Origin: Temnopleurus reevesii
Lineage: Eukaryota > Echinodermata > Echinoidea > Temnopleuroida > Temnopleuridae
Length of the DNA: 20,306 nt
Assembly: GCA_036244855.1 (NCBI GenBank)
Contig: BQKZ01010007.1
Coordinates: 1-20,306 of the forward strand
Direction of reading: 5' to 3'
Below are positions 1 through 8,799 of this stretch, in pieces. The notes under the pieces were generated by a model that had not been told where the DNA came from, did no database searches, and worked only from the letters and a program-made list of their open reading frames with translations. Positions within the stretch are counted from its first letter, which is position 1. Each line of letters opens with the position of its first letter. The position numbers and the translations under genes were made by a program.

Positions 1-458
1 AAATATGAACTGAGAGCTAAATATTCTGTCTATTTACGTATTATGCTTATGATATAGGAAATATGAAGTATAGCTAAATGTTTTGCTTAATCAACGAATT
101 TTTGCAATTTAGAAAAAAATTAATCGTCAACTATCAGATTTCAAGCTGAATAAGAATTACAATTTTGTCGGTGCAGTTTTACGGCGGGATGGTATCATTC
201 ATGAGTGAATAACATAACATGATTACATTTACGACGCAATTTAATGTTCCTCACAGTCATTAAGCATACATATAATGATATAACTTTACTTGGGGTTACA
301 TCATCGAGGGGTACCGATTCTTCTTTATCTATTTATCGTTTTCATCTCAAAGATTCAGATCAATAGAATATCGTAAAGCCCCAGTCATAAATTACACTAA
401 TTCAAGGATATCTAATAACTATTACACAATAACATTAAAACATTTTGTTTAAGAAATA
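1..458. other. AT-rich sequence, no gene seen
   Basis: There is no long open frame, no RNA gene and no clear repeat boundary here. A short stretch near 374 (AAAGCCCC) resembles the terminus of the palindromic MITE at 16824, but no matching second end was found, so it is not called as a copy. Confidence 0.6.
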
Positions 459-568
459 TTCTCTCTCCCTCTCTCCTTCTGTTTCTCTTCCTTTTTTTTT
501 TCCTCTCTCTCTCTCCCCCTCTCTCTCTCCCCCTCTCTCAATCATGTCCATCTCCCCCTCTCTCTCTG
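459..568. repeat. CT-rich low-complexity tract
   Basis: The plus strand is almost pure pyrimidine, with repeated CTCTCT and CCCCCTCTC blocks and a run of T around 490-500. It is a simple repeat. Its polypyrimidine/polypurine character could allow triplex (H-DNA) formation, but that is inference. Confidence 0.9.
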
Positions 569-2026
569 TGCCCGGAATATCAAGGAATGAAAACAAATGA
601 TAGTATTTCAGCACACAGTATTTGTTGCTAGGTTGGACAAACTACCGAGTTTGTACGATTTATGTTTTCAAGCTGCATTCTGCCTATTAACGAATCTTTA
701 GCTGCACTCATGGTGCCAAAAGTTTAAAAACTTATAGGTTTTAGACTTTTACCGTCATGCTCAAAAAGTTTCAAGACTAGACGTCATATAGAGATAAAAT
801 CTTTCGAATGTGAGTCGGTGTTTGATCTAAGTGCAGGTGTGGTAGAGTTTAATTAAAAGAATATTCTATCCAAAAATTATCGTTTTTAACAGGAGCAGAA
901 ATTTTCTCTGTTCTACTCATCACATTTTTCTTCTCCGGCTGACAAAAAGTGATTTAAGGTGGTTGGTGCTGGGCTCCCTATTTAGGGTCTGGTGACTGAA
1001 AAGATTTCAACCTGTCATTAGTTGTCAAAATAGCAATGAGCATTTCATCATTAATAATTTTACGTATGATCTACGGATACCTACATTTTATTGAACAACA
1101 GAATTGATATCCAACTTGTTTCCCATTTAATTTGGTTCAGTGGTCATGGAGAAATGCAAGTATTTGTAAAGCGTATGTCACCGGCCCGAAAGATCCGTTA
1201 GAAAAATATATCTTTATTTAATTCAACATACATAATTCTCGTTGTGTGTCTATCTGTGATCATTGAAGCCAAATTTGTATTGCTTTGATTGTCATTGATC
1301 TGTACCGTTTGGAGATTCAATTAATTAAATGATTTCCACACCTTATCTGATTTTAAACCATATAGTTTGAAATGCTCGACTTGGTTTTCACAGCAAATTG
1401 TGAACAATTCATTATACAGCTAAACTGTGTACAGAGTCATCCATATCAAATCATGGTTTCAAAATGAAAATCAAATTGAGACATATTACATCTCTTGACA
1501 GGAAAACGAAATAAAAAGAAGCGGAAATAATTTGAGCGTAAAAATTACGCCTTAATGATCACAAAAAAGAGTGTGAAAATTGTATCGTATTGTTCTAGTA
1601 ACCGTATTTTTTATGCTTGTTTGAACTTTAATTCCATGTCTGATAAAAGTAAAGGATACTGATTTCTCCTTAATTTAATACGTTTTTATTAATTGGAAAA
1701 AGTGATTGATAAGATATTCACCAAATACTTATCACATATCAAATACTCGAAATCCGTATAAAAGGATTCAGTTGACACATCCTACATGTCTGAACGCAAT
1801 CGAAAACGGTTTCGAATCTTTAATTTTATCCTTTCCATGTTCTTGCATACTAAAATTGACAAGAAAGTGCAAATTGATGCACCTTGTAGGATACAATATT
1901 GCGCCTTGTTATCTGTCGGCAAACTCCTGCAGATTTTCTCCAGTGTCGAGAGTTTTTAACTCTGACTGTAAATTGAAATCACAATTCAGCTTTAAGCTGC
2001 ACAGATTCTGAATCAATAAACCATTT
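569..2026. other. Long AT-rich stretch, no gene seen
   Basis: The longest open frame (1706-2011, plus, 101 codons) has no recognisable domain, no coding-like composition and no convincing splice context, so it is not called a gene. The right end contains an AATAAA-like motif (AATCAATAAACC, about 2010-2021) just before a TATC microsatellite. That arrangement resembles the 3' tail of a retroposon, but no body was recognised. Confidence 0.55.
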
Positions 2027-2054
2027 TATCTGTCTATCTATCTATCTATCTATT
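2027..2054. repeat. TATC microsatellite
   Basis: About six copies of the tetranucleotide TATC (one interrupted by TGTC) are followed by a short T run. Such tails often end SINE or LINE copies; the AATAAA just upstream fits that but does not prove it. Confidence 0.9.
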
Positions 2055-2309
2055 TTTACAAAAATACATGGATTAAAAAAAAGTGCTACTGTTGTGGTGT
2101 TTATTGAGCACGCGCCATGAAGGATTTCTTCATTCCAATTACGGTCTACCGACTGAGCTGTATATTAGCTCTATTCTAACAATGGGCATTATACATTACA
2201 AGTGTCGTATTGCCATGAGTGTATGCCTAGACATATTTTCACGGAAATGGATTGTCACCGTTGATGAATACAGGGTCTGTGTTTTATAAATCCGTCCATC
2301 TGGCAAATG

Positions 2310-2378
2310 AAGAGACCAGCTAGGTCGGGAGAGCGTTTGGCTTAGAAAGGAGTGGGTTCAAATCCCACCGCTGCCACA
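2310..2378 (+). other. tRNA-like sequence (not a functional tRNA)
   Basis: An A-box-like AGCTAGGTCGGGAGAGC, whose GCT/AGC ends can form a D stem, is followed by a T arm GTGGG-TTCAAAT-CCCAC with an intact B box (GGTTCAAATCC). The 3' acceptor half CGCTGCC has no complementary partner upstream and the anticodon stem does not pair. It is best read as a tRNA-derived RNA polymerase III promoter region inside the composite repeat. Confidence 0.65.
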
Positions 2379-2427
2379 ATTTGACAATGTATTGTGTAAA
2401 ATCTTGAGGAAAGGAGCAATATTAGGT

Positions 2428-2705
2428 ACATTTATATAGCGTAATCACTATATGCATATACTCTACAGCGCTTGATACTAGGTACCATATTATTACCCTG
2501 GCTATAACTGCCGAGCAAGCCAGTAAGGCGCTCAAGCATTCCAAGGAATAAATTCCTGCCAGGTACCCATTTTTTCACCTGGGTCGAGTGCAACAAAGTG
2601 CGGGTAGATTTCTTGCTGAAGGAAATTAGCGCCCTGGGTGAGATTCGAACCACCGACCCTCTAGATCAGAGGCGAGAGTCCGAACCACTACACCACGACA
2701 CTCCC
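2428..2705 (-). mobile_element. tRNA-derived SINE, full-length-looking copy 1
   Basis: Read on the minus strand, the element begins at about 2705 with a tRNA-like head. The A box TGGTGTAGTGG is the complement of 2685-2695 and the B box GGTTCGAATCT the complement of 2641-2651. A unique body follows (CCTTCAGCAAGAAATC, then GGTACCTGGCAGG, then CAGGGTAATAATA), and the copy ends in a GCTATATAAATGT tail near 2428. The copy at 5282-5555 has the same head, body and tail. From family knowledge it resembles echinoderm tRNA-headed SINEs of the SURF1/Deu-SINE kind. It is inserted in the composite repeat, with a duplicated TATT at the junctions. It encodes no protein. Confidence 0.85.
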
Positions 2706-2859
2706 TATTGCACCTTTCTGAGAAAAAAAAACACACATCATATTGCACCCAAAATGGTGCTCCCAGTGTTGCAAGATACAATTTTGTACCTTTTTGTTCT
2801 CGTTTCGATTGTAAACCGTACTTATTTGAGATATGATATGTATTTTCAACTTGAATGAA

Positions 2860-3254
2860 TGAATTAGTAGATTACAATATTGAAAGTAGATAATACTTAT
2901 GGTACAGAAATATCATATAATTATAACCATGATAACAGAATGCTGAAGCATTTGAATATCATGATTGTTTTTACTCATGTATCTCCTCATACTATTTATA
3001 CAGAAAATTGACTCACTGGCCCTCTGACTTACCATTCTGTGGGAAGTTACTGTTGGAAAGTTAGTTTCCAGTTGTGAATAATTCTTTTTATTTGAGCCAA
3101 ATATAGAGAACTGCTTTATTCAATGAGACATGTATCATTTCCTTAGAGAGACATTAATGTTTTGAGGAAATTACGAACTCGTGTGGCTATGAGTGTCTAG
3201 CTTAATTGAAGCACGTACGACCAGCTAACAAAATTAGGGTATAAATAAAACGAT
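2860..3254. other. AT-rich stretch, no gene seen
   Basis: No open frame, tRNA or repeat boundary could be supported between the composite repeat and the dispersed repeat at 3255. Confidence 0.55.
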
Positions 3255-3456
3255 ACTTAAAGGGGAACCAATCACTGGAATAAGCATGTTCTCTTTGAAT
3301 GAAGAAAAATCAAATGAACAAGCTAAAGATTTGAGCAAAGTAGGACAATCCGTTCAAAGGTCATGAATATTCAAATTCAAAGTAATATGACGATTCCTGT
3401 CACTGATATGGATCTATGCGATCGGCAACATTGACGGATGCTATGACGTCATATCG
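3255..3456 (+). repeat. Dispersed repeat family H, copy 1
   Basis: This segment begins AAAGGGGAACC and contains TGAATGAAGAAAAATCAAAT, then GATTTGAGCAAAG, GGACAATCCGTTCAAA, and GCGATCGGCAA followed by TGACGTCAT. The same order appears on the opposite strand at 3672-3895, and partly at 7150-7292 (minus) and 10048-10118 (plus). It is about 200 bp and non-coding. I know similar sequence only as an unclassified multi-copy repeat of marine deuterostomes; the class is not established. Confidence 0.7.
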
Positions 3457-3671
3457 AATAACTCCTCATTCACTCTGTATACCAACATTTCCCATTTAGA
3501 TTTTTTTCTTTCAGGAGTCAACAAATGTTGTTTTTTAGCTTGAGTATAGCACGCCTTTAGCGATCATGCATGCATTTCTTTTAAAGAATAATCATGTTGA
3601 ACCTTTACTCTAAATTTTGCATCAACCCATTCTAAATTTCTTTTAAATACAAAGTGAGCAGGGTGTTGTTA

Positions 3672-3895
3672 GCAATGTACGTCACATATTCTGCCAATTT
3701 GCCGATCGCATGGACCCTATCAGCGGCAGGGATCTTGATATCATTGAGAATTTTGAACTAAAAAACTTTTGAACTGATTGTCTCGTTTTTCTCAAAGTTT
3801 TTCTCAAAGTTTCACGATTTGTTTATCTAATTTTCTTCATTCAATGGAAGCATGGCAACTTCAGAAGTTGATTGAGGGTCCCCTTATTTTTTTTT
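3672..3895 (-). repeat. Dispersed repeat family H, copy 2, inverted
   Basis: The reverse complement follows copy 1 block by block: a GGGGACC start, TGAATGAAGAAAATTAGAT, ACTTTGAGAAA (present as a small tandem duplication), GACAATCAGTTCAAAAG, ATGCGATCGGCAAATTGG, and a TGTGACGTAC end. The two copies lie about 215 bp apart in opposite orientation, so together they could form a long imperfect hairpin. Confidence 0.65.
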
Positions 3896-3977
3896 ATACT
3901 GTGCGAAAATATAGGATATTCGGCAGTGTCTACCCCTCTGCCTTCCGATGTGGCGGCGGATTCCGTTTGCTTGAAAT

Positions 3978-4146
3978 ATTACGGAGCTTTAGCTAACAGT
4001 ACGGTAGGGCCGATCAGAACGTTATTTCTCAAGCGCGGGATAATTTCTATCGGGCCGCTAAGGTTGAGAACGCCCGCTAGATTATCCCGCGCTTGAGAAA
4101 TAGCGTCCTGATTGCCCTACCGTACTGTTAGCTAAAGCTCCGTAAT
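3978..4146. mobile_element. Foldback palindrome, MITE-like, 66-67-bp arms
   Basis: The left arm 3978-4044 (ATTACGGAGCTTTAGC ... GCGCGGGATAAT) is almost the exact reverse complement of the right arm 4081-4146. There are about four substitutions plus one length difference, with a 36-nt loop between. The arms are GC-richer than the flanks. No target-site duplication was found at the outer ends (flanks TTGAAAT and GTCTGT). It is most likely a non-autonomous foldback or MITE element. An inverted duplication by template switching is the alternative. Confidence 0.75.
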
Positions 4147-4298
4147 GTCTGTCGGACGTATCCCAATGGCCTGACGCTCTTGCCCGTCACACCGGCAGTT
4201 GCAATGTAGGCCTCGTTATTCGAAGAGGGCCGTTTGGTTTTAATTAAACATATTCGATAACACTACAGAATCATCTCATAGCATGTTTAAATGTATAT

Positions 4299-4435
4299 GG
4301 TATTCATAATAATTCTTGCCTTATCCCAACATGGATAAACACTGTCAATCAGTGTTTATCCATGTTGGGATAAGGCAAGAATTATTTAATTATTTATCCA
4401 CCCAACACAAAAATCATTCAATTGGTATTCATAAT
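4299..4435. repeat. Perfect 37-bp inverted repeat within 12-bp direct repeats
   Basis: The arms 4308-4344 and 4350-4386 are exact reverse complements over 37 bp around a 5-nt loop (TCAAT). The hairpin plus about 37 bp of AT-rich sequence lies between two copies of GGTATTCATAAT (4299-4310 and 4424-4435). The direct repeats could be a target-site duplication of a small insertion. A hairpin precursor RNA is possible, but perfect pairing with so short a loop is unusual for a metazoan microRNA. Confidence 0.8.
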
Positions 4436-4481
4436 GTCGGTTAATGGTCTTACTTGAAATGAAGCGCTCCTTCATGACGCG

Positions 4482-4612
4482 CGGAAGAGGAGGGAGCGGA
4501 AGAGGAGGGTAGATTTAGAATTAGGAGGATGAGGATAAGACGTGGACGAAGAGAATGAAGGGGAAGAGGAGGAAAATGAGGAGGAGGAGAGTAACCCCAC
4601 CCCCTCCTCCTT
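4482..4612. repeat. Polypurine tract followed by C-rich segment
   Basis: From about 4482 to 4591 the plus strand is dominated by GGA, GAA and GAG triplets with few pyrimidines. It is followed directly by CCCCACCCCCTCCTCC. Overlapping acidic or basic open frames here are by-products of the purine bias and are not called as genes. Confidence 0.8.
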
Positions 4613-5281
4613 GGAGACGGCGAATGAATTCACAAAATTCACGTGTTTTCACTCGTGGTTTAGTTATTTTTCTTCGATTACCTGCTTATTTGAGCATGCT
4701 GATCTGTCTTGGACCGTTACACCCTCTTGGCCACGAATGTAAACTAATGCTCATTTCTTCAAATTTGTGTTAGTACTAAGAACTAAAAATCTGCCAGGTT
4801 GTAGTTACTACTCTTATTTTTTAAAGTAAAAGTACATCAGTTTACATTGTTTACGCACTAAAATTAAGTACTGCATCTTAAGTATTGCATCTTAATTAGA
4901 AAGTAATAATGCAAATTCAATCTACAATATAATTTTTCCAATGTATTGTATTTAAATAAAGAAGCACAATTAATTTCAACCCACGTTGAGATCACGTTGG
5001 ACAGCGTCTCTTTATTCACTTTATTCACTGATCATTGTCATGAATGTAGTTCTCATTCACAATTCATTCTAATAGATATTATTCCCAGAGACCATTGGAA
5101 TATTTCCCTTTCAAATATGGGAAATATTTGTTTATCATTGTGGGACAAAATCTCATGTACTTGCGTGGGTGACGCAGAAGTATGTTACTGCCGAACATAA
5201 TACCCTCCTACACCGGACACAAAATCCGAGAGGTAGAATCTATCGAAAGTTCCACTTCCGTTTTTTTATGATAATAGATGC
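4613..5281. other. AT-rich stretch, no gene seen
   Basis: A short inverted repeat (AATATTTCCC / GGGAAATATT, 5098-5128) is present. No gene, tRNA or element boundary can be supported. The 84-codon frame at 4946-5200 shows no recognisable domain. Confidence 0.55.
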
Positions 5282-5555
5282 AATTCATATAGCGCACGTA
5301 TCCACTCTGCTGAGTGCTCAAGGCGCTTTACATTATTATTACCCTGGCTTTAGCCCGGCAGCCATTCATGGCGCACTTGGCATTTCAATTTCAAAGAATA
5401 AATATTCCTGCCAGGTACCCATTCATCTCACCTATGTAGAGTGCAGAACGATGTGGATGAATTTCTTGCTGAAGGAAATTGACGCCATGGGTAGTATTCG
5501 AACATACGACCCTCTCGTTGAAAGGCGAGAGTCACGACCACTACACCACGGCGCC
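5282..5555 (-). mobile_element. tRNA-derived SINE, copy 2
   Basis: This is the same family and orientation as 2428-2705. On the minus strand the head starts GGCGCCGTGGTGTAGTGG; the A box is the complement of 5538-5548. A mutated B box (TGTTCGAATAC, complement of 5494-5504) follows, then CCTTCAGCAAGAAATTC, GGTACCTGGCAGG, CAGGGTAATAATA and a GCGCTATATGAATT tail. The 133-codon plus-strand frame across it is an antisense by-product. Confidence 0.85.
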
Positions 5556-5636
5556 TTCACTTTCAGGTGATTTGTTTTACACACTCTTATATCGGCTTGA
5601 CTGTATCAACTGAAATTTGTTGGTGTGCTGTAGGCT

Positions 5637-5650
5637 CCCCCCCCCCCCCC
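5637..5650. repeat. Poly-C homopolymer (C14)
   Basis: Fourteen consecutive C residues on the plus strand. Such a run is prone to length error in sequencing and to polymorphism. Confidence 0.95.
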
Positions 5651-6412
5651 TGTTTCACGGTCACTGAGAATAAATGAAATTGTATAAATGCATGATTTTA
5701 ATGATTGTAATTGGTCCATGATATCTTGATTGTAACCTGAAAAGGCTCCATGAATATGCATATTGACGTGCTTCACTGAGCACAAGAATTCTTTGATTAA
5801 TACCATTTTTGGGCAAAAATATCTTTATTTTGTGTTCAGTCTGTCATGCGTAAACAATCATCAACCATCAGTCCTTTCAAATATGATTTTAGTCTGTCGT
5901 AGTTGCATGACAAAGTCTAAATTCTAATTTTGATTTGTCCGAAATGCAATTTTTCCCGCTCGACCGCTGCGAAGAGTAAAGATATCAAGTCAATTCAATT
6001 TTCAATGATTTTTAATCTATCAAGATTAGTCTTTAATTCAAACTGGTGATTAAGAATAAATCCACGTTCGTCATTAACGTCATTAACATCATTAAAAATC
6101 AACTTGATTTTAAAATTATTAATCTAACTCATAGAGCAACAATTTTTTTTCAGACTTGTCCTCCATCCAATTCGAAATAGATTGCTATTTAATCGCTGGA
6201 ATTTTAGAGAGTTCCACATTGTCTGGCCATTGCGAGTTAAAACTAACCAAATGATACTAAGGAAAGTCTTGCTCTACAGGATAATTGTTTCGTCATTAAT
6301 TATTGAGCAGAAATGACTAATTGTGGTAAGCGGAAACTTTTTATGGAGTGTCGGGGACACAGGCTAGCTGCAAAATGAATACGTGAAGAGTGTTGAATCA
6401 ATCACAAACCAT
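5651..6412. other. AT-rich stretch, no gene seen
   Basis: No supported features. Around 6060-6090 there are short repeated TCATTAAC/TCATTAAA words, too few to call a repeat array. Confidence 0.55.
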
Positions 6413-6587
6413 GGGGGTGTTGTTCAAAATCAAATGCAAATCAGCTGCAGCTTTACGAATTGTAACGCGCATGTTCATTCGCGCACGGTATGCGCATTTA
6501 ACAAGACGCGCATAAAACAATGATTTTGATTGGTGGGTTCCGCTCAACTGCAACTTGCGATCAATTGCAACTTTTGAGCAACACCCC
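6413..6587. mobile_element. MITE family A, copy 1
   Basis: The element is about 175 bp, with inverted ends GGGGGTGTTGTTCAAAA and TTTTGAGCAACACCCC. The internal sequence (AACGCGCATGTTCATTCGCG, then CGGTATGCGCA, then TTAACAAGACGC) is shared with 7832-8007. A right-half tandem motif CAACTGCAACTTGCGATCAA is also shared. It has no coding capacity. No target-site duplication is visible, so the superfamily cannot be named. Confidence 0.8.
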
Positions 6588-7149
6588 ACAAGACTGGCAA
6601 TGTAGACATTAAAGATATAGATTCATAATGGTCGGGATGCAGAAAGTGATGTGAAACGAGCTGATGTATTCACAGGTCGTATTACATGCCTAAATATACC
6701 TGTGTACGAAATAAGGAGAAGATTTTTGCCCGTTCTGGCGCATTTTACTTCGAACATGCAAATCATCCGTTATTCCTATACGTTGCGCTAAATGATTTGC
6801 ACGCCGGCCCACCCGCACAGAATGGGCGGAGTGATCGGTGGTATTACCTGCGGTGTGTGAGTTCGCATTCATTTTGTACGTGAAGCATGTTGTGTTGGGG
6901 AGAACGATGATGTTGTCATTTTTCATTTTGCGGTAATTAAGCCATTTCATGATCGATTTTATCCAAACAAACTACATGCTCTAATTTGCCATTGAGAAAT
7001 TGCATTATGGTAATAGTTTCTCTGCAGCTCACAAAGTATATAGATAAATATCTGAAGCGCCATCTCTCCCAAAACGGATCTTTCGGTTTAACCATTGAAT
7101 AAGATATCTCAGCTGTTGGTTCCTAGTGCTCTATAAATATTTGAAGGTG
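6588..7149. other. Stretch without a supported gene
   Basis: The overlapping frames on both strands at 6686-6950 show no recognisable domain and are not called as genes. Confidence 0.5.
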
Positions 7150-7292
7150 TATTTCATATCTCTGTGAATTTGAATATTCATATCTTTTGAACGGATCGTC
7201 CAGGTTTGCTCAAATGTTCCCAGTTTGTTCATCTGATTTTTCTTCACTCAATGAGAACATGAAAATTCCAGGGGCTGCATCCCTTTGAAACG
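7150..7292 (-). repeat. Dispersed repeat family H, partial copy 3
   Basis: The reverse complement contains CATGTTCTCATTGAGTGAAG, AAAAATCAGATGAACAAA, ATTTGAGCAAACC, GGACGATCCGTTCAAAAG and ATGAATATTCAAATTCA, in the same order as 3255-3456. The 3' third (GCGATCGGCAA and beyond) is not recognised here, so the copy is truncated or diverged. Confidence 0.65.
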
Positions 7293-7387
7293 ATAACTTC
7301 GACAAGAAACAAGATGAAAAAATTATGAAAATTTGAGCAAATTATAAGTTGTCAAAGTTTCCATTTCCACCTGTCTGCCTATATTGG

Positions 7388-7600
7388 GTATCCTTGAGTT
7401 AGCAACCTTGGCATCAGAGATAATAACTATATTCACTTTGCTTGGCATAATTGTGATGGCAAAATGGTTTAATTTTTCTCTGACATGCTTGCAGAATTGA
7501 TGTGGAAAACTATATTCAAAACGTAAAACAATGTTTTTTTACTTTTCTTGAAAAAGAGGAAAATGTGAAATTTCACAGTGAATGGGAAGTTCTCCATGAT
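7388..7600. repeat. Dispersed repeat family I, copy 1
   Basis: ATGCTTGCAGAATTGATGTG (7483-7502) recurs exactly at 20127-20146. The following CTTGAAAAAGAGGAAAATGT resembles CTTGAAAGATAGGGGAATGT in that second copy. A further block CTTGAGTTAGCAACCTTGGCA matches 20259-20285 in the opposite orientation. The boundaries are approximate. Confidence 0.5.
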
Positions 7601-7831
7601 GATATTGTATTATCACAATTTCAAATTTTTAGAGTTTGTTCATTTTATTATTCTTCTTCTTGTTTTGGAGCCCCACCCTCCAGAGCTAATATAAGAAGCA
7701 GAAAAAAAAATTGACCATATGCTGTAAATAGAATAGGCCTACTATCTAACATTTCGAAAACACATTCCTAAATCAATTTAATAAATGATGTAGAAGTAGC
7801 TCGATTTGAATTACATCGGTAAGTACACCAC

Positions 7832-8007
7832 GGGGGTGTTGCTCAAAATGAACTGCAAATCAACTTCAACTTTGAAAATTATAACGCGCATTTTCATTCG
7901 CGCACGGTATGCGCAATTAACAAGACGCACATGAAACAATGAATTTGATTGGAGCGTTCCGATCAACTGCAACTTGCGATCAATAGCAACTTTTGAGCAA
8001 CACCCCC
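7832..8007. mobile_element. MITE family A, copy 2
   Basis: This copy is almost the same length as 6413-6587 and in the same orientation. Its termini are GGGGGTGTTGCTCAAAA and TTTTGAGCAACACCCCC. It shares AACGCGCATTTTCATTCGCG, CGGTATGCGCA and CAACTGCAACTTGCGATCAA with copy 1. The termini are better preserved than in copy 1. No target-site duplication is evident. Confidence 0.85.
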
Positions 8008-8094
8008 ATGTACGATAAAAATGTTGAAATACGTGCCCTGAAGATACTGATTGCTATACATCACATTCCCATGCTATCTCTTAAATCTCTTAAG

Positions 8095-8330
8095 TCCGAC
8101 TCACACCTTTGTGTTTTTGGCCTGCGTCGGCATAGCGTATCTGCAGAAAACAAAAACGCACCCTGAGCGCACAAAATCGCAGCTCATACGGTGGGGGTAC
8201 ATTTTTTTAGCGCAAAACGAACGTCAGTCTACCGTCTGATCAACGTATACTGAACGTGTGGGGAGCGTTTTTAATTGATTAAAACACACTGGGGCGACGC
8301 AGGGTAAAAACGTAGAGGTGTGTGTAAGCC
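8095..8330. mobile_element. MITE family B, copy 1
   Basis: The ends are imperfect inverted repeats: CCGACTCACACCTTTGTGTT at the left, and on the other strand GGCTTACACACACCTCTACG at the right, each followed by a CCTGCGTCG block. Inner blocks include GAACGTCAGT, TACCGT, GTATACTGAACG and GGGAGCGTTTTTAATT, shared with 11055-11298. The element is about 236 bp and non-coding. The 62-codon frame across its left part is a by-product. Confidence 0.8.
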
Positions 8331-8611
8331 ATTATTTTCGCACTTACTAAATCTAGACTTATCACTTTTTAGCACAGTTCTTCTAAAAGATATAAGCATC
8401 ATTGTGTGCACAGAACAAAATTTTTCGACAAGTCATTTGACATATCTCCTTTGGAGAAATGGCGTTGCGGTTGTACTGCCTTGATCGACTTTGTTCTCTG
8501 TTTGTTCGTGCACAACTGATTTAAGAAGTCTCCCAGTATTCTAAATCTTCATTTTCATTCATAAATCTTAATGATTTCTTTTAATATTTACAGAACAACA
8601 TAAGGCATTAT
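8331..8611. other. AT-rich spacer, nothing seen
   Basis: No gene or repeat could be supported between the family B and family C elements. Confidence 0.5.
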
Positions 8612-8799
8612 ATGTTCCGTGTTTTCACGAAGCGACGATAGCCAAAGGGTAATGTTGCACGGAACCATTTGCAATCTTATTGAAACGTGTATTTCTATCG
8701 AATTAACATGTCTTACAATTATTGCTATACCGGGATTTCTTTGTCTTTATGCAACACTACTCTAATTGGTAACCGTCACTTCGTGAATACACGGACGAT
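8612..8799 (+). mobile_element. MITE family C, copy 1
   Basis: The left end ATGTTCCGTGTTTTCACGAA is inverted at the right end as TTCGTGAATACACGGACGAT. The reverse complement of the right half (GTTGCATAAAGACAAAGAAA, then TCCCGGTATAGC) matches the left half of 14579-14777, so the two copies are in opposite orientation. TTAT adjoins both ends, a possible but weak target-site duplication. The element is 188 bp and non-coding. Confidence 0.8.

Larger units (their letters stand above)
2105..2800 (+). repeat. Composite repeat with tRNA-like ends, copy 1, split by a SINE
   Basis: This segment and 12786-13175 share the same order of blocks. First is CGCCATGAAGGAT; on the minus strand this block contains the A-box-like AGCTCAGTCGGTAGA. 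Next is a diverged AT-rich middle, then a plus-strand tRNA-like block ending in a B box about 270 bp from the start, then blocks containing TTGCACCC and CCAGTGTTGCA. Here the copy is interrupted by the SINE at 2428-2705, whose flanks read GCAATATT and TATTGCACC. The pre-insertion sequence therefore was probably GCAATATTGCACC. The family is not recognised by name. Confidence 0.6.

Noticed and set aside
374..395. Second copy of the 16824 palindromic MITE
   Set aside because: Only the first 8-12 bases of the terminus match; no inner sequence or opposite end was found.
1706..2011. 101-codon plus-strand frame
   Set aside because: No recognisable domain, AT-rich composition and no supporting splice or promoter context. 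Chance frames of this length are expected in 20 kb.
2310..2378. Functional tRNA gene
   Set aside because: The T arm is good but the acceptor and anticodon stems do not pair, and the sequence belongs to a repeat present twice in the window.
4542..4773. Two overlapping frames, one acidic and one basic
   Set aside because: Both are products of the polypurine tract. Neither shows a domain.
5098..5128. 10-bp inverted repeat AATATTTCCC / GGGAAATATT
   Set aside because: Short and A/T-rich; palindromes of this size are expected by chance.
5169..5570. 133-codon plus-strand frame
   Set aside because: It lies largely across the minus-strand SINE, which explains the open frame.
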